A stretch of DNA of 63,173 bases from contig SSFF01000016.1 of assembly GCA_008015235.1 (NCBI GenBank), forward strand, positions 1-63,173, read 5' to 3'. The notes beneath the pieces are model-generated. The model worked only from the letters and a program-made list of their open reading frames with translations. It was not told where the DNA came from and searched no databases. The position numbers and the translations under genes were made by a program. The stretch is from Rhodoferax sp. (GTDB taxonomy: Bacteria; Pseudomonadota; Gammaproteobacteria; Burkholderiales; Burkholderiaceae_C). Below, one piece after another: positions 1 to 7,894 of this stretch; positions within the stretch are counted from its first letter, which is position 1, and each line of letters opens with the position of its first letter.

Positions 1-328
1 CGTGACTTCGGTCGAGAAAGTCGAAACCGGCACCCAACTGGTCACGGACGCTGGCAGCACCATGCAAGAAATCGTCCAATCGGTGCGCCGGGTGGCCGAC
101 GTCATTGGCGAGATCACGGCGGCGGCCACGGAGCAAAGCAGCGGGATTGCCGGGGTCAACCAGTCCATTGGTGACCTGGACCAGATGACGCAGCAGAACG
201 CGGCCCTGGTGGAGGAGAGTGCGGCAGCGGCGCAGAGCCTGCGCGAGCAGGCTGAGCGCCTGAAGCAGTCGGTGGCCGTATTCAAGGTGGTGGCCCAGTC
301 TGCGCCACTGCAGCTCGGGCGCAGCTGA
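1..328 (+). CDS. Methyl-accepting chemotaxis protein, C-terminal fragment
   Basis: Partial gene: the 5' part lies before the window and the frame is open from base 1 to the TGA at 326-328. The visible 108 or so codons are the end of a chemoreceptor signalling domain. The stretch IGEITAAATEQSSGI followed by NQSIGDLDQMTQQNAALVEE is the characteristic helical bundle in which the receptor contacts CheA/CheW and is adapted by methylation, and the hydrophobic-polar heptad pattern continues to the end. The protein would be an inner-membrane receptor whose ligand domain is not visible, so its stimulus cannot be inferred. There is no C-terminal CheR/CheB-tethering pentapeptide; it ends in LQLGRS. A short hairpin follows the stop. 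Confidence 0.93.
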   Translation, partial: VTSVEKVETGTQLVTDAGSTMQEIVQSVRRVADVIGEITAAATEQSSGIAGVNQSIGDLDQMTQQNAALVEESAAAAQSLREQAERLKQSVAVFKVVAQSAPLQLGRS

Positions 329-352
329 GGCGTCTGCGGCATCGCTGACAAA

Positions 353-375
353 CCCTGCCAAAACGGCAGGGCTTT
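353..375 (+). terminator. Hairpin after the chemoreceptor gene
   Basis: A 7-bp perfect stem, CCCTGCC (353-359) with GGCAGGG (365-371), and a 5-nt loop sit 24 bases after the stop. The tail is only CTTTG, so it is a weak intrinsic terminator at best. Confidence 0.5.
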
Positions 376-461
376 GCCCGCCGGGCTAAATTGCGGTGTG
401 CGCCAACTTACTGGCGCGCCTGCTATAGCGCATCCAACCATTCACCGAGGAGACCTGCGAC

Positions 462-1367
462 ATGCTGGAAGAATTTGAACGCGAGATTGACTCTCTGTTG
501 CCCGGTACGGCACACAGTTCCCAAACCTCACGGCGCGCGGCGCTCAAGATGGCGCTGGGGGTCGGATTTGCCGCCTCGGTGCTGCCGGTCACGGCCCAGA
601 CCGTGGTCAAAACACCGACCGACGGCTTGCTGGCGGGTACCGAGATCGTTGATGTGGAAGGCGCGACGCTTCCTTTTTACTATGCCAAACCAGCCGACAA
701 GAAGAACTTGCCCGTGATTCTGGTGGTGCAGGAAATCTTTGGTGTGCATGAGCACATCGCCGATGTTTGCCGCCGCTTCGCCCAGGCGGGTTACCTGGCC
801 ATTGCGCCCGAGCTCTATGCCCGCCAAGGCGATCCCAGCACCTACACCGACATTCCGAAGCTGCAGGCCGACATTGTCTCCAAGGTGCCCGATGCCCAGG
901 TCATGGGTGACCTGGACGCCATGGTGGCCTGGGCGCAGGCCAATGGGGGCAATACCAAACGCCTGGGGATTACCGGTTTTTGCTGGGGTGGTCGCATCAC
1001 CTGGCTCTATGCCGCCCACAACAAGTCGGTCAAAGCCGGGGTGGCCTGGTACGGGCGCCTGGTGGGCACCGCTTCTGCGCTGACGCCCAAGCACCCGGTG
1101 GCATTGGCTGCCGACCTGAAAGCACCGGTGCTGGGCCTGTACGGTGGGCAGGATGGCGGCATTCCATTGACCACCGTGAACGAAATGAAGGATGCCCTGG
1201 CCGCTGCAGGAGCCAGCGGAAACCGGGCGGCAGCCGCCAGCGAGTTCGTGGTGTTCCGCGATGCGCCCCATGCGTTCCATGCCGATTACCGCCCCAGCTA
1301 CCGCAAGGATGCCGCCCAGGAAGGCTGGGCCCGGGCCTTGGCGTGGTTCAAGGCGCAGGGCGTATAA
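462..1367 (+). CDS. Dienelactone hydrolase family protein, Tat-type leader
   Basis: An alpha/beta hydrolase of the carboxymethylenebutenolidase family, which opens lactone or ester rings. The family triad is visible: nucleophile Cys174 in GFCWGG, Asp231 in GGQDGGIP and His270 in [10 protein letters not shown], with the helper Glu91 in VQEIFGV. At 301 residues it is longer than the cytosolic enzymes (about 235) because of an N-terminal extension. That extension contains SRRAALK (23-29) followed by a hydrophobic stretch, which suggests twin-arginine export. The start at 462 has GAGGAGA at 447-453 as ribosome binding site. The substrate is unknown and no catechol-pathway genes are adjacent. A strong terminator follows. 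Confidence 0.9.
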   Translation: MLEEFEREIDSLLPGTAHSSQTSRRAALKMALGVGFAASVLPVTAQTVVKTPTDGLLAGTEIVDVEGATLPFYYAKPADKKNLPVILVVQEIFGVHEHIADVCRRFAQAGYLAIAPELYARQGDPSTYTDIPKLQADIVSKVPDAQVMGDLDAMVAWAQANGGNTKRLGITGFCWGGRITWLYAAHNKSVKAGVAWYGRLVGTASALTPKHPVALAADLKAPVLGLYGGQDGGIPLTTVNEMKDALAAAGASGNRAAAASEFVVFRDAPHAFHADYRPSYRKDAAQEGWARALAWFKAQGV

Positions 1368-1393
1368 CGCCCATCAGGCACAATGTTGCCACG

Positions 1394-1415
1394 GGCCGCC
1401 TGCGGGCGGCCTTTT
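1394..1415 (+). terminator. Rho-independent terminator after the dienelactone hydrolase
   Basis: Stem GGCCGCC (1394-1400) and GGCGGCC (1405-1411) with the tetraloop TGCG, followed by TTTT. It lies 27 bases beyond the stop codon. Confidence 0.85.
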
Positions 1416-1440
1416 CGTTGGTGCAGGTTTTGTGAATGAA

Positions 1441-1495
1441 ATAGGGCTATGGCCCGCTTGTTTATTGTGTAGATAGCTATGATTTTGGTAGCAAT
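1441..1495 (+). repeat. Dispersed ~60-bp triple-hairpin repeat, copy 1 (forward)
   Basis: Contains GGCCCGC, then TAGCTATGATTTTGGTAGCA, matching the right arm of the best copy at 45591-45651. The right arm overlaps the ZIP gene start at 1479, so it supplies that gene's ATG and first codons. Confidence 0.75.
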
Positions 1496-2309
1496 CCTGG
1501 TAGGGACCCTGTTGGCGGGGATTGGCAGTGTGTGGGTGGCGGCGGCCTTGAGCTTCGGTGCCTTGTCGCGCTACACCCAGCACATGCTGAGCATGGCCGC
1601 TGGCGCCCTTCTGTCGACCGCTCTGCTGCATCTGCTCCCGGAGGCGTTTGAAAGCGAGGCCGGCGCCCACGATCTGTTTCTGACCCTGCTCATCGGGGTG
1701 CTGTTCTTCTTCTTGCTGGACAAGGCCGAGCTTTGGCACCATGGGCACGAACACCACCACCATGCCGAAAGCGGGCATGACCACCATGTGCACCTGCATG
1801 AACACCACAGCCATGGGCATGACCACGGGCATGGCCATCCCCACACTGCGCCGCGCATGCCGGGGGCCTGGTCGGTGCTGACCGGCGACAGCGTGCACTG
1901 CTTTGGCGACGGGGTGCTGATTGCTTCCGCCTTCATGGCCGACATGCGCCTGGGCGCCATCGCCGCGCTGGCGGTGCTGGCCCACGAAGTGCCACACCAC
2001 ATGGGCGACCTGGTGGTGCTGCGCGAGGGCAGCGGCAACCGCCGCATGGCCTTGGTCAAGGTCTCGCTGGCCGGGGCCATCACCGCCTTGGGGGGCGTCA
2101 TGGGTTACTGGCTGGTGGACCGGCTACAGGACTATCTGCCGTACTTTCTGGTCATTGCCTCCAGCAGTTTCATCTATGTGGCGCTGGCCGATCTGATCCC
2201 TCAGCTGCAGAAACGCCTGAGCACGCGCCAGACATTGGTGCAGGTGGCCTCGTTGGCGCTGGGCATTGTGCTGGTGGCCACGGTCAGCGGTTTGGGTCAT
2301 GGGCATTGA
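1479..2309 (+). CDS. ZIP-family divalent metal transporter
   Basis: An inner-membrane transporter of 276 residues with about eight hydrophobic helices, moving Zn2+ or a related metal. The family signatures are HCFGDG (140-145) in TM4 and HEVPHHMGD (169-177) in TM5, which form the metal site. Between TM3 and TM4 there is a very His-rich loop (about residues 87-122, more than 15 histidines), typical of metal-sensing or metal-loading loops in this family. The start codon and first five codons lie inside copy 1 of the dispersed repeat, and there is no clear Shine-Dalgarno sequence in front of them. No metal regulator is adjacent. ZupT/GufA-like is a reasonable subfamily guess but not proven. Confidence 0.88.
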   Translation: MILVAILVGTLLAGIGSVWVAAALSFGALSRYTQHMLSMAAGALLSTALLHLLPEAFESEAGAHDLFLTLLIGVLFFFLLDKAELWHHGHEHHHHAESGHDHHVHLHEHHSHGHDHGHGHPHTAPRMPGAWSVLTGDSVHCFGDGVLIASAFMADMRLGAIAALAVLAHEVPHHMGDLVVLREGSGNRRMALVKVSLAGAITALGGVMGYWLVDRLQDYLPYFLVIASSSFIYVALADLIPQLQKRLSTRQTLVQVASLALGIVLVATVSGLGHGH

Positions 2310-2335
2310 CGCCACTGGCATGGATTGCATCAAAA

Positions 2336-2349
2336 TTGATTTGAGGCAA
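2336..2349 (+). promoter_or_regulatory. Possible FNR/DNR-type box
   Basis: TTGAT-TTGA-GGCAA matches the FNR/ANR/DNR consensus TTGAT-N4-RTCAA except at one base of the right half. It lies 107 bases before the hemerythrin start, in front of a gene set commonly under anaerobic or nitric-oxide control. This is a sequence match only. Confidence 0.4.
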
Positions 2350-2456
2350 GACGCACCTGCCTGCAGACAGGCACACTAGGCGCCAGAGCCTGTCGGGAGT
2401 TTCTCCAAGGACCCTGCAGGAACCATGGTGGGCTCGTTGCGACAGGACGGGGTGCG

Positions 2457-2906
2457 ATGTTGATTCAGGAATTCATGGCGGGTGACCACCGCTTCTGCGA
2501 CAGTTTTTATGCCCAGGCCCACACAGCGGTCGAGCGTGGGCAATGGGAGCAGGCCCAGCAGGCCTACGCCAAGTTTGTGGAGCTGGTGCAGCAGCATTTC
2601 TGTGCCGAAGAGCACGTGCTGTTTCCGGCCTTCGAAGAAGCCACCGGCATGACCCAGGGCCCGACCCAAGTGATGCGCCAGGAGCACCAGCAGATGCGCG
2701 CCCTGATGCAGGCCGCGCTCGATAGCCTCAAGGCGCGCGACGCCGACGAATACAGCGGCCATTCTGAGACCCAGTTCATGCTGATGCAGCAGCACAACGC
2801 CAAGGAAGAAAACGTGCTCTACCCCCTGTGCGACCAGCGCCTGGGGCAGGGCAGTGCGGCGGTGCTGGGGCAGTTGCAGGCCCGCATTCCACCCACCAGC
2901 GAGTAA
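2457..2906 (+). CDS. Hemerythrin HHE domain protein
   Basis: A cytosolic 149-residue four-helix di-iron protein. Likely metal ligands are His11, His47 and Glu51 (in QQHFCAEEH), His77 (in RQEHQQM), and His113 and Glu117 (in QQHNAKEEN), in the spacing expected for HHE domains. Such proteins bind oxygen or nitric oxide or help protect iron-sulfur centres. AGGACGGGG at 2444-2452 is a suitable ribosome binding site. It is followed after 3 bases by a DUF2249 gene and then the NnrS-like membrane protein. This trio is typical of nitrosative-stress or denitrification loci, and the role in NO handling is inferred from that context. Confidence 0.88.
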   Translation: MLIQEFMAGDHRFCDSFYAQAHTAVERGQWEQAQQAYAKFVELVQQHFCAEEHVLFPAFEEATGMTQGPTQVMRQEHQQMRALMQAALDSLKARDADEYSGHSETQFMLMQQHNAKEENVLYPLCDQRLGQGSAAVLGQLQARIPPTSE

Positions 2907-2909
2907 GCC

Positions 2910-3158
2910 ATGAGTGAACCCCAGCCCAACGCCCGTGCCGACCACGTCATTGATGCCCGCGACTGGGAGCCGCCCGAGCCCTTTGTTGCCACCATGGACA
3001 CCTTGGCCGTGATGGCGCCCAACGAGCGCCTGCTGCTGATCCTGTCGCGCGAGCCGCACCCGCTGTACCGGGCCCTGCTCAAGCAGGGCTATCGTTACGA
3101 GGCCGAATTCACTCCCGAGGGCGTGTTTGAAATCCTGATCTGGCGCGAGGGTCTGTAA
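2910..3158 (+). CDS. DUF2249 domain protein
   Basis: A small cytosolic protein of 82 residues with the DUF2249 pattern: an N-terminal DARDWEPPEP stretch, a central LLILSREPHPLYRAL segment and a C-terminal EFTPEGVFEILIWRE strand, resembling a compact TusA-like fold. The biochemical function is not established. It begins 3 bases after the hemerythrin stop and its own stop overlaps the next start (TAATG at 3156-3160), so the three genes are translationally coupled in one operon. DUF2249 proteins are recurrently found with hemerythrins and NnrS/NirK-type genes, which is the only clue to its role. Confidence 0.82.
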   Translation: MSEPQPNARADHVIDARDWEPPEPFVATMDTLAVMAPNERLLLILSREPHPLYRALLKQGYRYEAEFTPEGVFEILIWREGL

Positions 3159-4480
3159 TGTCATCCATGGTGTCCTTCGACCAGGCACCACCCCTGGGGG
3201 CGCCGCTGCGCTTCTTCCTGACGGCGCCGCTGCTGTCCCTGCTCGCAGGCGCGCTGATGCTGGTGCTGGGACCGGCCTTGTGGGAAAGCCGCTGGACACC
3301 GGGTGCATTGGCCGTGACCCACCTGATGACCGTGGGCTTCATGCTCCAGGTCATGCTCGGTGCCTTGCAGCAGTTGCTGCCCATCGTCGTCGGTGCGCCC
3401 ATTGCCCACCCGCTGGGTGTGGCGCGCGTCACCCACGGCTGCATCACGGCCGGTTTACTGCTGCTGGTGTCCGGGTTCCTCAGGGGATATTCCTGGGGCT
3501 TTGCCGGTGCTGCCTTGCTGCTGGGCTTGGGGGTGGGGGTCTTTGTGCTGGCCTGCGCCCGCGCCCTGTCGAAAGCGCCTTCAACCAGCCTTTCGGCCCG
3601 TGGCATGCAGCTGTCACTGGTCGGGCTGGTGCTCACGGTGGGCCTGGGTGTGGTCATGGCCCTGACCCTGGCCGGGCTTGAATCCCTGTCGGTGCCCCTG
3701 ACGCGTCTGGTCAACATCCACCTGGGCTGGGGCTTTGTCGGTTGGGGCTGCGCCCTTTTGGGGGCGGTGGCGCTGGTGGTGGTGCCCATGTTCCAGATGA
3801 CACCCGAATACCCGCGCTGGTTCGGGCGCTGGTTTGCCGCGGCCGCGCTGGGCTTGGTGGGGGCCTGGACCGTGGCCGAATGGCGGGCTTGGCCGGTGCT
3901 GGCCGACGTGCTGAGCGTGGCGGTGGCCACGGCCGCAGTGTGCCTGGCCCTGGTCACCTTCAGCCTGCAGCGCCAGAGCCGCAAGGCCAGCACCGACGCC
4001 ATTGGTCAACTCTGGTACGTGGCCATGGCCAGTACCCTGCTGGCTGCCACTTTCTGGGCCATGGGGCGCATGATCCCGCAGTGGCAGCCCTGGAACCAAT
4101 GGCCGCTCATGGTGGGTACGCTGGCACTGTTCGGCGGTTTCCTGTCGGTCATGACCGGCATGCTCTACAAGATCGTGCCCTTCCTGGTGTGGATGCACCT
4201 GCAGAACCTGAGTGCGGGGCGCCTGCTGCCGCCCAATATCAAGAAGGTCTTGCCCCAACGCGGTATTGACCTGCAGACACGCGCCCACTGGGCGAGCCTG
4301 GTGCTGCTTGTGGGGGCCGTGTGCTGGCCCCAGGGCCTGGCCTACCCGGCAGGCCTGGCCTTGCTGGGGTCGCAGGCCTGGCTGGCGCGTAACCTGTGGT
4401 CGGTGCTGGGGGTTTACCGCGAACACTGCGCCAAGTTGAACGCGCTGGCGGATAACCCTGTGGAGTCCAGGGTTAGTTAA
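3158..4480 (+). CDS. Multi-pass membrane protein, NnrS/oxidase-subunit-I-like
   Basis: A 440-residue very hydrophobic protein with about twelve predicted membrane helices. The segment HLMTVGFMLQVMLGALQQLL (about residues 46-65) and the conserved histidines resemble NnrS-type and heme-copper-oxidase subunit I-like proteins, although the full six-His oxidase signature was not traced. It overlaps the DUF2249 gene by one base. With the upstream hemerythrin it probably takes part in the response to nitric oxide or low oxygen. Its stop codon lies inside the operator of the following tetR gene. The assignment to NnrS itself is tentative; a functionally unnamed relative is equally possible. Confidence 0.65.
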   Translation: MSSMVSFDQAPPLGAPLRFFLTAPLLSLLAGALMLVLGPALWESRWTPGALAVTHLMTVGFMLQVMLGALQQLLPIVVGAPIAHPLGVARVTHGCITAGLLLLVSGFLRGYSWGFAGAALLLGLGVGVFVLACARALSKAPSTSLSARGMQLSLVGLVLTVGLGVVMALTLAGLESLSVPLTRLVNIHLGWGFVGWGCALLGAVALVVVPMFQMTPEYPRWFGRWFAAAALGLVGAWTVAEWRAWPVLADVLSVAVATAAVCLALVTFSLQRQSRKASTDAIGQLWYVAMASTLLAATFWAMGRMIPQWQPWNQWPLMVGTLALFGGFLSVMTGMLYKIVPFLVWMHLQNLSAGRLLPPNIKKVLPQRGIDLQTRAHWASLVLLVGAVCWPQGLAYPAGLALLGSQAWLARNLWSVLGVYREHCAKLNALADNPVESRVS

Positions 4481-4501
4481 ATCAAACGTTTGGTTTAACT
4501 A
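4474..4501. promoter_or_regulatory. TetR-type operator (28-bp inverted repeat)
   Basis: A 28-bp inverted repeat centred between 4487 and 4488 with a perfect core CAAACGTTTG and matching arms, broken at only one pair (4482/4493). It overlaps the stop of the preceding gene and lies 15 bases before the tetR start. It is the natural autoregulatory site for the TetR protein and the RND genes behind it. Confidence 0.75.
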
Positions 4502-4516
4502 GATACAATCTGCGGC

Positions 4517-5221
4517 ATGACTGCAGATTTTGTCTACCCGACCCCCGCCGGGCCCTGCACGCCCACGGGCACCCCGCTGCGCAGCGACGGGTTGGAGGCC
4601 CGCAACCGCCTGCTGCGTACCGCCTTGCCGCTGTTTGCCGCCAAGGGCTTTGCCAAAACCTCCATCCGTGAAATCGCCGCCGCCGCCGGGGTCAATCTGG
4701 CCGCAATCAGCTACTACTTTGGCGACAAGGCCGGGCTTTACCGCGCGGTCTACAACGATCCGCTGGACTGCGGTGCCCAGGCCTACGCCAACTTCGCCGC
4801 CCCCGAGCTTGACTTGCGTGAGGCCTTGCAGCTGTACCTGCAGGGTTTTACCGAGCCACTGAAGCAAGGCGATCTGGCACAGCAGCTCATGCAGCTGCAT
4901 TTCCGCGAAATGCTGGAGCCCACCGGCCTGTGGCAGGAACACATCGAGACCCAGATTGCCCCCATGCACCAGGGCCTGGTCGAAGTGCTGGCGCGCGCCC
5001 TGGGCCTGGCCCAGGCCGACGACGACCTGCACCGGCTGGCTTTCAGCATCACGGCTCTGGGCATCCAGATGTTCGTCGGGGCCGACATCACCCGCGTCAT
5101 CCGTCCCGCCCTGGCCGATACCCCCGCTGCCATTGACAGCACCCACCAGCGTCTGACCGACTTTGCCCTGGCCATGGTCGAAGACGAACGCCAACGCCGC
5201 CTGCGCGGCCACACCCCATGA
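4517..5221 (+). CDS. TetR-family repressor of the RND efflux operon
   Basis: A 234-residue regulator. Residues about 30-80 hold the TetR N-terminal domain: ALPLFAAKGFAKTSIREIA, then the recognition helix region VNLAAISYYFGDKAGLYRAV. The larger C-terminal ligand domain resembles the CerR/DUF1956-type domain found in regulators placed upstream of RND pumps. The gene overlaps the outer-membrane lipoprotein gene by four bases (ATGA at 5218-5221), so regulator and pump are one transcript. The 28-bp palindrome at 4474-4501 directly upstream implies autorepression relieved by a pump substrate. The inducer cannot be deduced. Confidence 0.9.
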   Translation: MTADFVYPTPAGPCTPTGTPLRSDGLEARNRLLRTALPLFAAKGFAKTSIREIAAAAGVNLAAISYYFGDKAGLYRAVYNDPLDCGAQAYANFAAPELDLREALQLYLQGFTEPLKQGDLAQQLMQLHFREMLEPTGLWQEHIETQIAPMHQGLVEVLARALGLAQADDDLHRLAFSITALGIQMFVGADITRVIRPALADTPAAIDSTHQRLTDFALAMVEDERQRRLRGHTP

Positions 5222-6627
5222 AACCACACGTCCTTACCCTGACCCGCAGCGCCACGCTGCTGGCGCTCACCACCGTGCTCGGTGGCTGCGCCTTTCTGAC
5301 CATGCCGCCGGCCCAGGTCGAATCCGATGCCAGTGCCCAGTGGCAGGCACCTTTGCCCCATGCGGGGGCGGTCGGTGATCTGTCGCAGTGGTGGCAGTCG
5401 CACGGCGACCCCACCCTGGTGGAGCTGATCGAGGCCGCCCAGGCCGTGAGTCCGAGCGTGGCCCAGGCACTGGCCCGCATCGAGTCGGCCCGTGCCAACC
5501 AGGCCCAGGCCGGTGGCGCCCTGCTGCCGCAGGTGAGTGCCCAAGTGGCGGCCCAGCGTGGCATCAGCACCCCCGGCGTGCCCTTGGCCACTACGCTCAC
5601 GGGAGGCCTACAGGCCGCGTGGGAGCTGGACCTGGTGGGTGCCAACCGCGCCGTGAACAAGGCTGCCAGCGCCCAGGTGCAGGGCAGCCAGGCGCTGTGG
5701 CACGACGCCCGGGTGTCGGTGGCCGCCGAAGTGGCCAACGTGTACTACGCCCAGCGCCACTGCCAGGCCCAGCTGGCGCTACAACGCCAGGACGCCGCCT
5801 CGCGCGCCCAGACCGCCCGCCTGGTGGCCATCAGCGCCCAGGCCGGGTTTGTGTCGCCGGGCGACGCCGCGCTGGCCAAGGCCAGTGCGGCCGATGCCGC
5901 AGCGCGTACCACCCAGCAGGCAACGGCCTGCGACATGAATACCAAGGCGCTCGTGGCACTGACCGCCTGGAGCGAACCGGTTTTGAAGCAAAAAATGGAT
6001 GCCGCCCTCGCAAAACCTGCGCAGTCAGCTCCTTTTTCCATAGCAAGCGTACCTGCCCAGACAGTGGCCCAGCGCCCCGATGTGTTCGCCGCCGAGCGCG
6101 ACGTGGCGGTTGCCAGCGCGCAGGTGGGTGCTGCCAAGGCCCAGCGCTTCCCGCGCCTGACCCTGGCCGGCTCCATCGGTGCCCTGCGCACCACCAGCTA
6201 CGGGGTGGAAACCAACCTCGACACCTGGAGCTTCGGCCCATTGGCCCTGACGCTGCCCATCTTTGACGGTGGCCAGCGCGTGGCCAACGTCAACGCCGCC
6301 CAGGCCAACTACACCCAGGCTGTGTCGGTCTACAAGGCCCGGGTGCGCAATGCCGTGCGTGAGGTCGAAGAGGCCCTGCTCACGCTGCAGAGCGTGGCCG
6401 CACGCCAGGCCGACGTGGACACCGCCGCCGCCGGCTTTGCCCAGTCCCTGCAGGCCACGCAGACACGCTTTGACCAGGGTCTGGCCAGCCTGGTCGAGCT
6501 TGAAGACGCACGCCGCCAGGCACTGGCCACGCAGTCGGCCCAGCGCGCACTCGAATTGGAACGCTGGCGCGCCTGGATTGCCCTGTACCGCGCTTCGGGC
6601 GGCGGTTTCGTCCCCGAAAAATCCTGA
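5218..6627 (+). CDS. RND efflux outer-membrane lipoprotein, NodT family
   Basis: A 469-residue outer-membrane channel of the TolC/NodT type. A signal peptide ends in the lipobox LGGC with Cys24 as lipid attachment site. Two repeated outer-membrane-efflux domains follow, recognisable by LVELIEAAQAVSPSVAQALARI-type and VAQRPDVFAAERDV-type segments. It forms the outer-membrane exit duct for the adaptor and pump encoded downstream. Residues about 256-277, in the linker before VPAQTVAQRPDV, are encoded by a copy of the dispersed repeat (5985-6048), an unusual in-frame intrusion that leaves the gene open. It overlaps tetR by four bases. Confidence 0.92.
   Translation: MKPHVLTLTRSATLLALTTVLGGCAFLTMPPAQVESDASAQWQAPLPHAGAVGDLSQWWQSHGDPTLVELIEAAQAVSPSVAQALARIESARANQAQAGGALLPQVSAQVAAQRGISTPGVPLATTLTGGLQAAWELDLVGANRAVNKAASAQVQGSQALWHDARVSVAAEVANVYYAQRHCQAQLALQRQDAASRAQTARLVAISAQAGFVSPGDAALAKASAADAAARTTQQATACDMNTKALVALTAWSEPVLKQKMDAALAKPAQSAPFSIASVPAQTVAQRPDVFAAERDVAVASAQVGAAKAQRFPRLTLAGSIGALRTTSYGVETNLDTWSFGPLALTLPIFDGGQRVANVNAAQANYTQAVSVYKARVRNAVREVEEALLTLQSVAARQADVDTAAAGFAQSLQATQTRFDQGLASLVELEDARRQALATQSAQRALELERWRAWIALYRASGGGFVPEKS
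5985..6048 (+). repeat. Dispersed repeat, copy 2 (forward), inside the efflux lipoprotein gene
   Basis: A diverged copy: GCCCTCGCAAAACCTGCGCA followed by CAGCTCCTTTTTCCATAGCA, in the same order as the GCCCGC / GCGC / AGCTA / TAGCA blocks elsewhere. It is read in frame as a linker of the lipoprotein. Confidence 0.55.
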
Positions 6628-6676
6628 ACCGCCGACATGCCGACCCACATTTCCCTGAATGGATAGGAATACCACC

Positions 6677-7837
6677 ATGCAACGTTTTGCCCTCCAACCG
6701 ACCACCGTGCGCGTACTGGCCAGCACCATCGCCGTCGCTGCCGCCCTGGGCCTGTGGGCCGTCAACTCGCAGGCCGCCGATCCGGCCAAACCCGCCGTGG
6801 CACCCAAGGCCGCCTTGACCGTGTCCACGGTCCAGCCGCAAAGCACCCAGCTCACCGTGGCGCTGGCGGCCAACGGCAGCATCGCCGCCTGGCAGGAAGC
6901 CAGCGTGGGCTCGGAAGCCAATGGCCTGCGTGTGGCCGAACTGCACGCCGCCGTCGGGGACAAGGTGCAAAAAGGCCAGCTGCTGGTGAGCTTTGCTGCC
7001 GAGGGTGTGCAGGCCGACGTGGCCCTGGCCCGCGCTGCGCTGGCCGAAGCCCAGGCCATGGCGGCCGAATCGCAGGCCAATGCCGACCGTGCCCGCGCCG
7101 TCAAGGACAGCGGTGCGCTTAGTGCCCAGCAGGTCAGCCAGTACCTGACGGCCGAACTCAGTGCCAAGGCCCGGGTCGCATCGGCCCAGGCCCAGCTCGA
7201 TGCCCAGCTGCTGCGCCTGAAAAACACCCAAGTGCACGCGCCCGATAGCGGCATCATTTCGGCCCGTAACGCCACGGTTGGCGCCGTGGTGGGCGCTGGG
7301 ACCGAGCTGTATCGACTGATCCGCCAAGGCCGCCTGGAGTGGCGCGGTGAAGTCACCGCCGCCGAGCTGGCCCGCGTGGCACCGGGTACGACCGTGCAGG
7401 TCACCGCCGCCGGTGGCGCGCAGGTGAAGGGGCGCGTGCGCACCGTGGCCCCCACGGTGGACGCACAGACGCGCAATGGCATGGTGTACGTGGACCTGCC
7501 GGGTGCCAAAGGTTTCAAACCTGGCATGTTCGCGCGCGGCGAGTTCGCTCTGGGTGCATCGAGCGCGCTGACCGTGCCGCAAAGCGCCGTGGTGGTGCGC
7601 GACGGCTTCAGCTACGTCTACCGCGTGGGCGCCGACAGCAAAGTCAAGCAGCTCAAGGTGCAGACCGGTCGTGTGGCCGGTGACCAGCTCGAAGTGCTCA
7701 GCGGTGTGCAGGCCCAGGACAAGCTGGTGGCCAGCGGCGGCAGCTTCCTGAGCGACGGCGATCTGGTGAAGGTGGTGGATGCAGCATCAAAACAAGCTCC
7801 ATCCCCCGCAAATGCTGCGCAAGCAGCTACGAAATAA
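6677..7837 (+). CDS. RND efflux periplasmic adaptor (membrane fusion protein)
   Basis: A 386-residue adaptor linking the inner-membrane pump to the outer-membrane channel. It has an N-terminal signal or anchor (LASTIAVAAALGLWAVNSQA), a lipoyl-like half (VAELHAAVGDKVQKGQLLVS), an alpha-helical hairpin rich in Ala/Gln, a second lipoyl half (VHAPDSGIISARNATVGAVV) and a beta-barrel domain (GMVYVDLPG...GMFARGEF). The start at 6677 is preferred over an in-frame ATG at 6659 because TAGGAA (6665-6670) sits at proper spacing. The last residues (about PSPANAAQAATK) and the stop fall in a copy of the dispersed repeat, extending the tail with Ala-rich sequence. Confidence 0.92.
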   Translation: MQRFALQPTTVRVLASTIAVAAALGLWAVNSQAADPAKPAVAPKAALTVSTVQPQSTQLTVALAANGSIAAWQEASVGSEANGLRVAELHAAVGDKVQKGQLLVSFAAEGVQADVALARAALAEAQAMAAESQANADRARAVKDSGALSAQQVSQYLTAELSAKARVASAQAQLDAQLLRLKNTQVHAPDSGIISARNATVGAVVGAGTELYRLIRQGRLEWRGEVTAAELARVAPGTTVQVTAAGGAQVKGRVRTVAPTVDAQTRNGMVYVDLPGAKGFKPGMFARGEFALGASSALTVPQSAVVVRDGFSYVYRVGADSKVKQLKVQTGRVAGDQLEVLSGVQAQDKLVASGGSFLSDGDLVKVVDAASKQAPSPANAAQAATK

Positions 7838-7845
7838 GGAGCGAT
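7783..7845 (+). repeat. Dispersed repeat, copy 3 (forward), at the 3' end of the adaptor gene
   Basis: CCCGCAAATGCTGCGCAAGC followed by AGCTACGAAATAAGGAGCG follows the block order of the family. It encodes the C-terminal tail and stop of the adaptor. Confidence 0.55.
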
Positions 7846-7894
7846 TTGCGATGAACAACCGCTCCAAAAATCTGGCTCGGGCCGGAGGTAAACC

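Noticed and set aside
2331..2340. ATCAAAATTGAT-type palindrome before the hemerythrin gene as the FNR site
   Set aside because: The half sites are in the inverted order relative to TTGAT-N4-ATCAA; the overlapping TTGAT-TTGA-GGCAA fits better.
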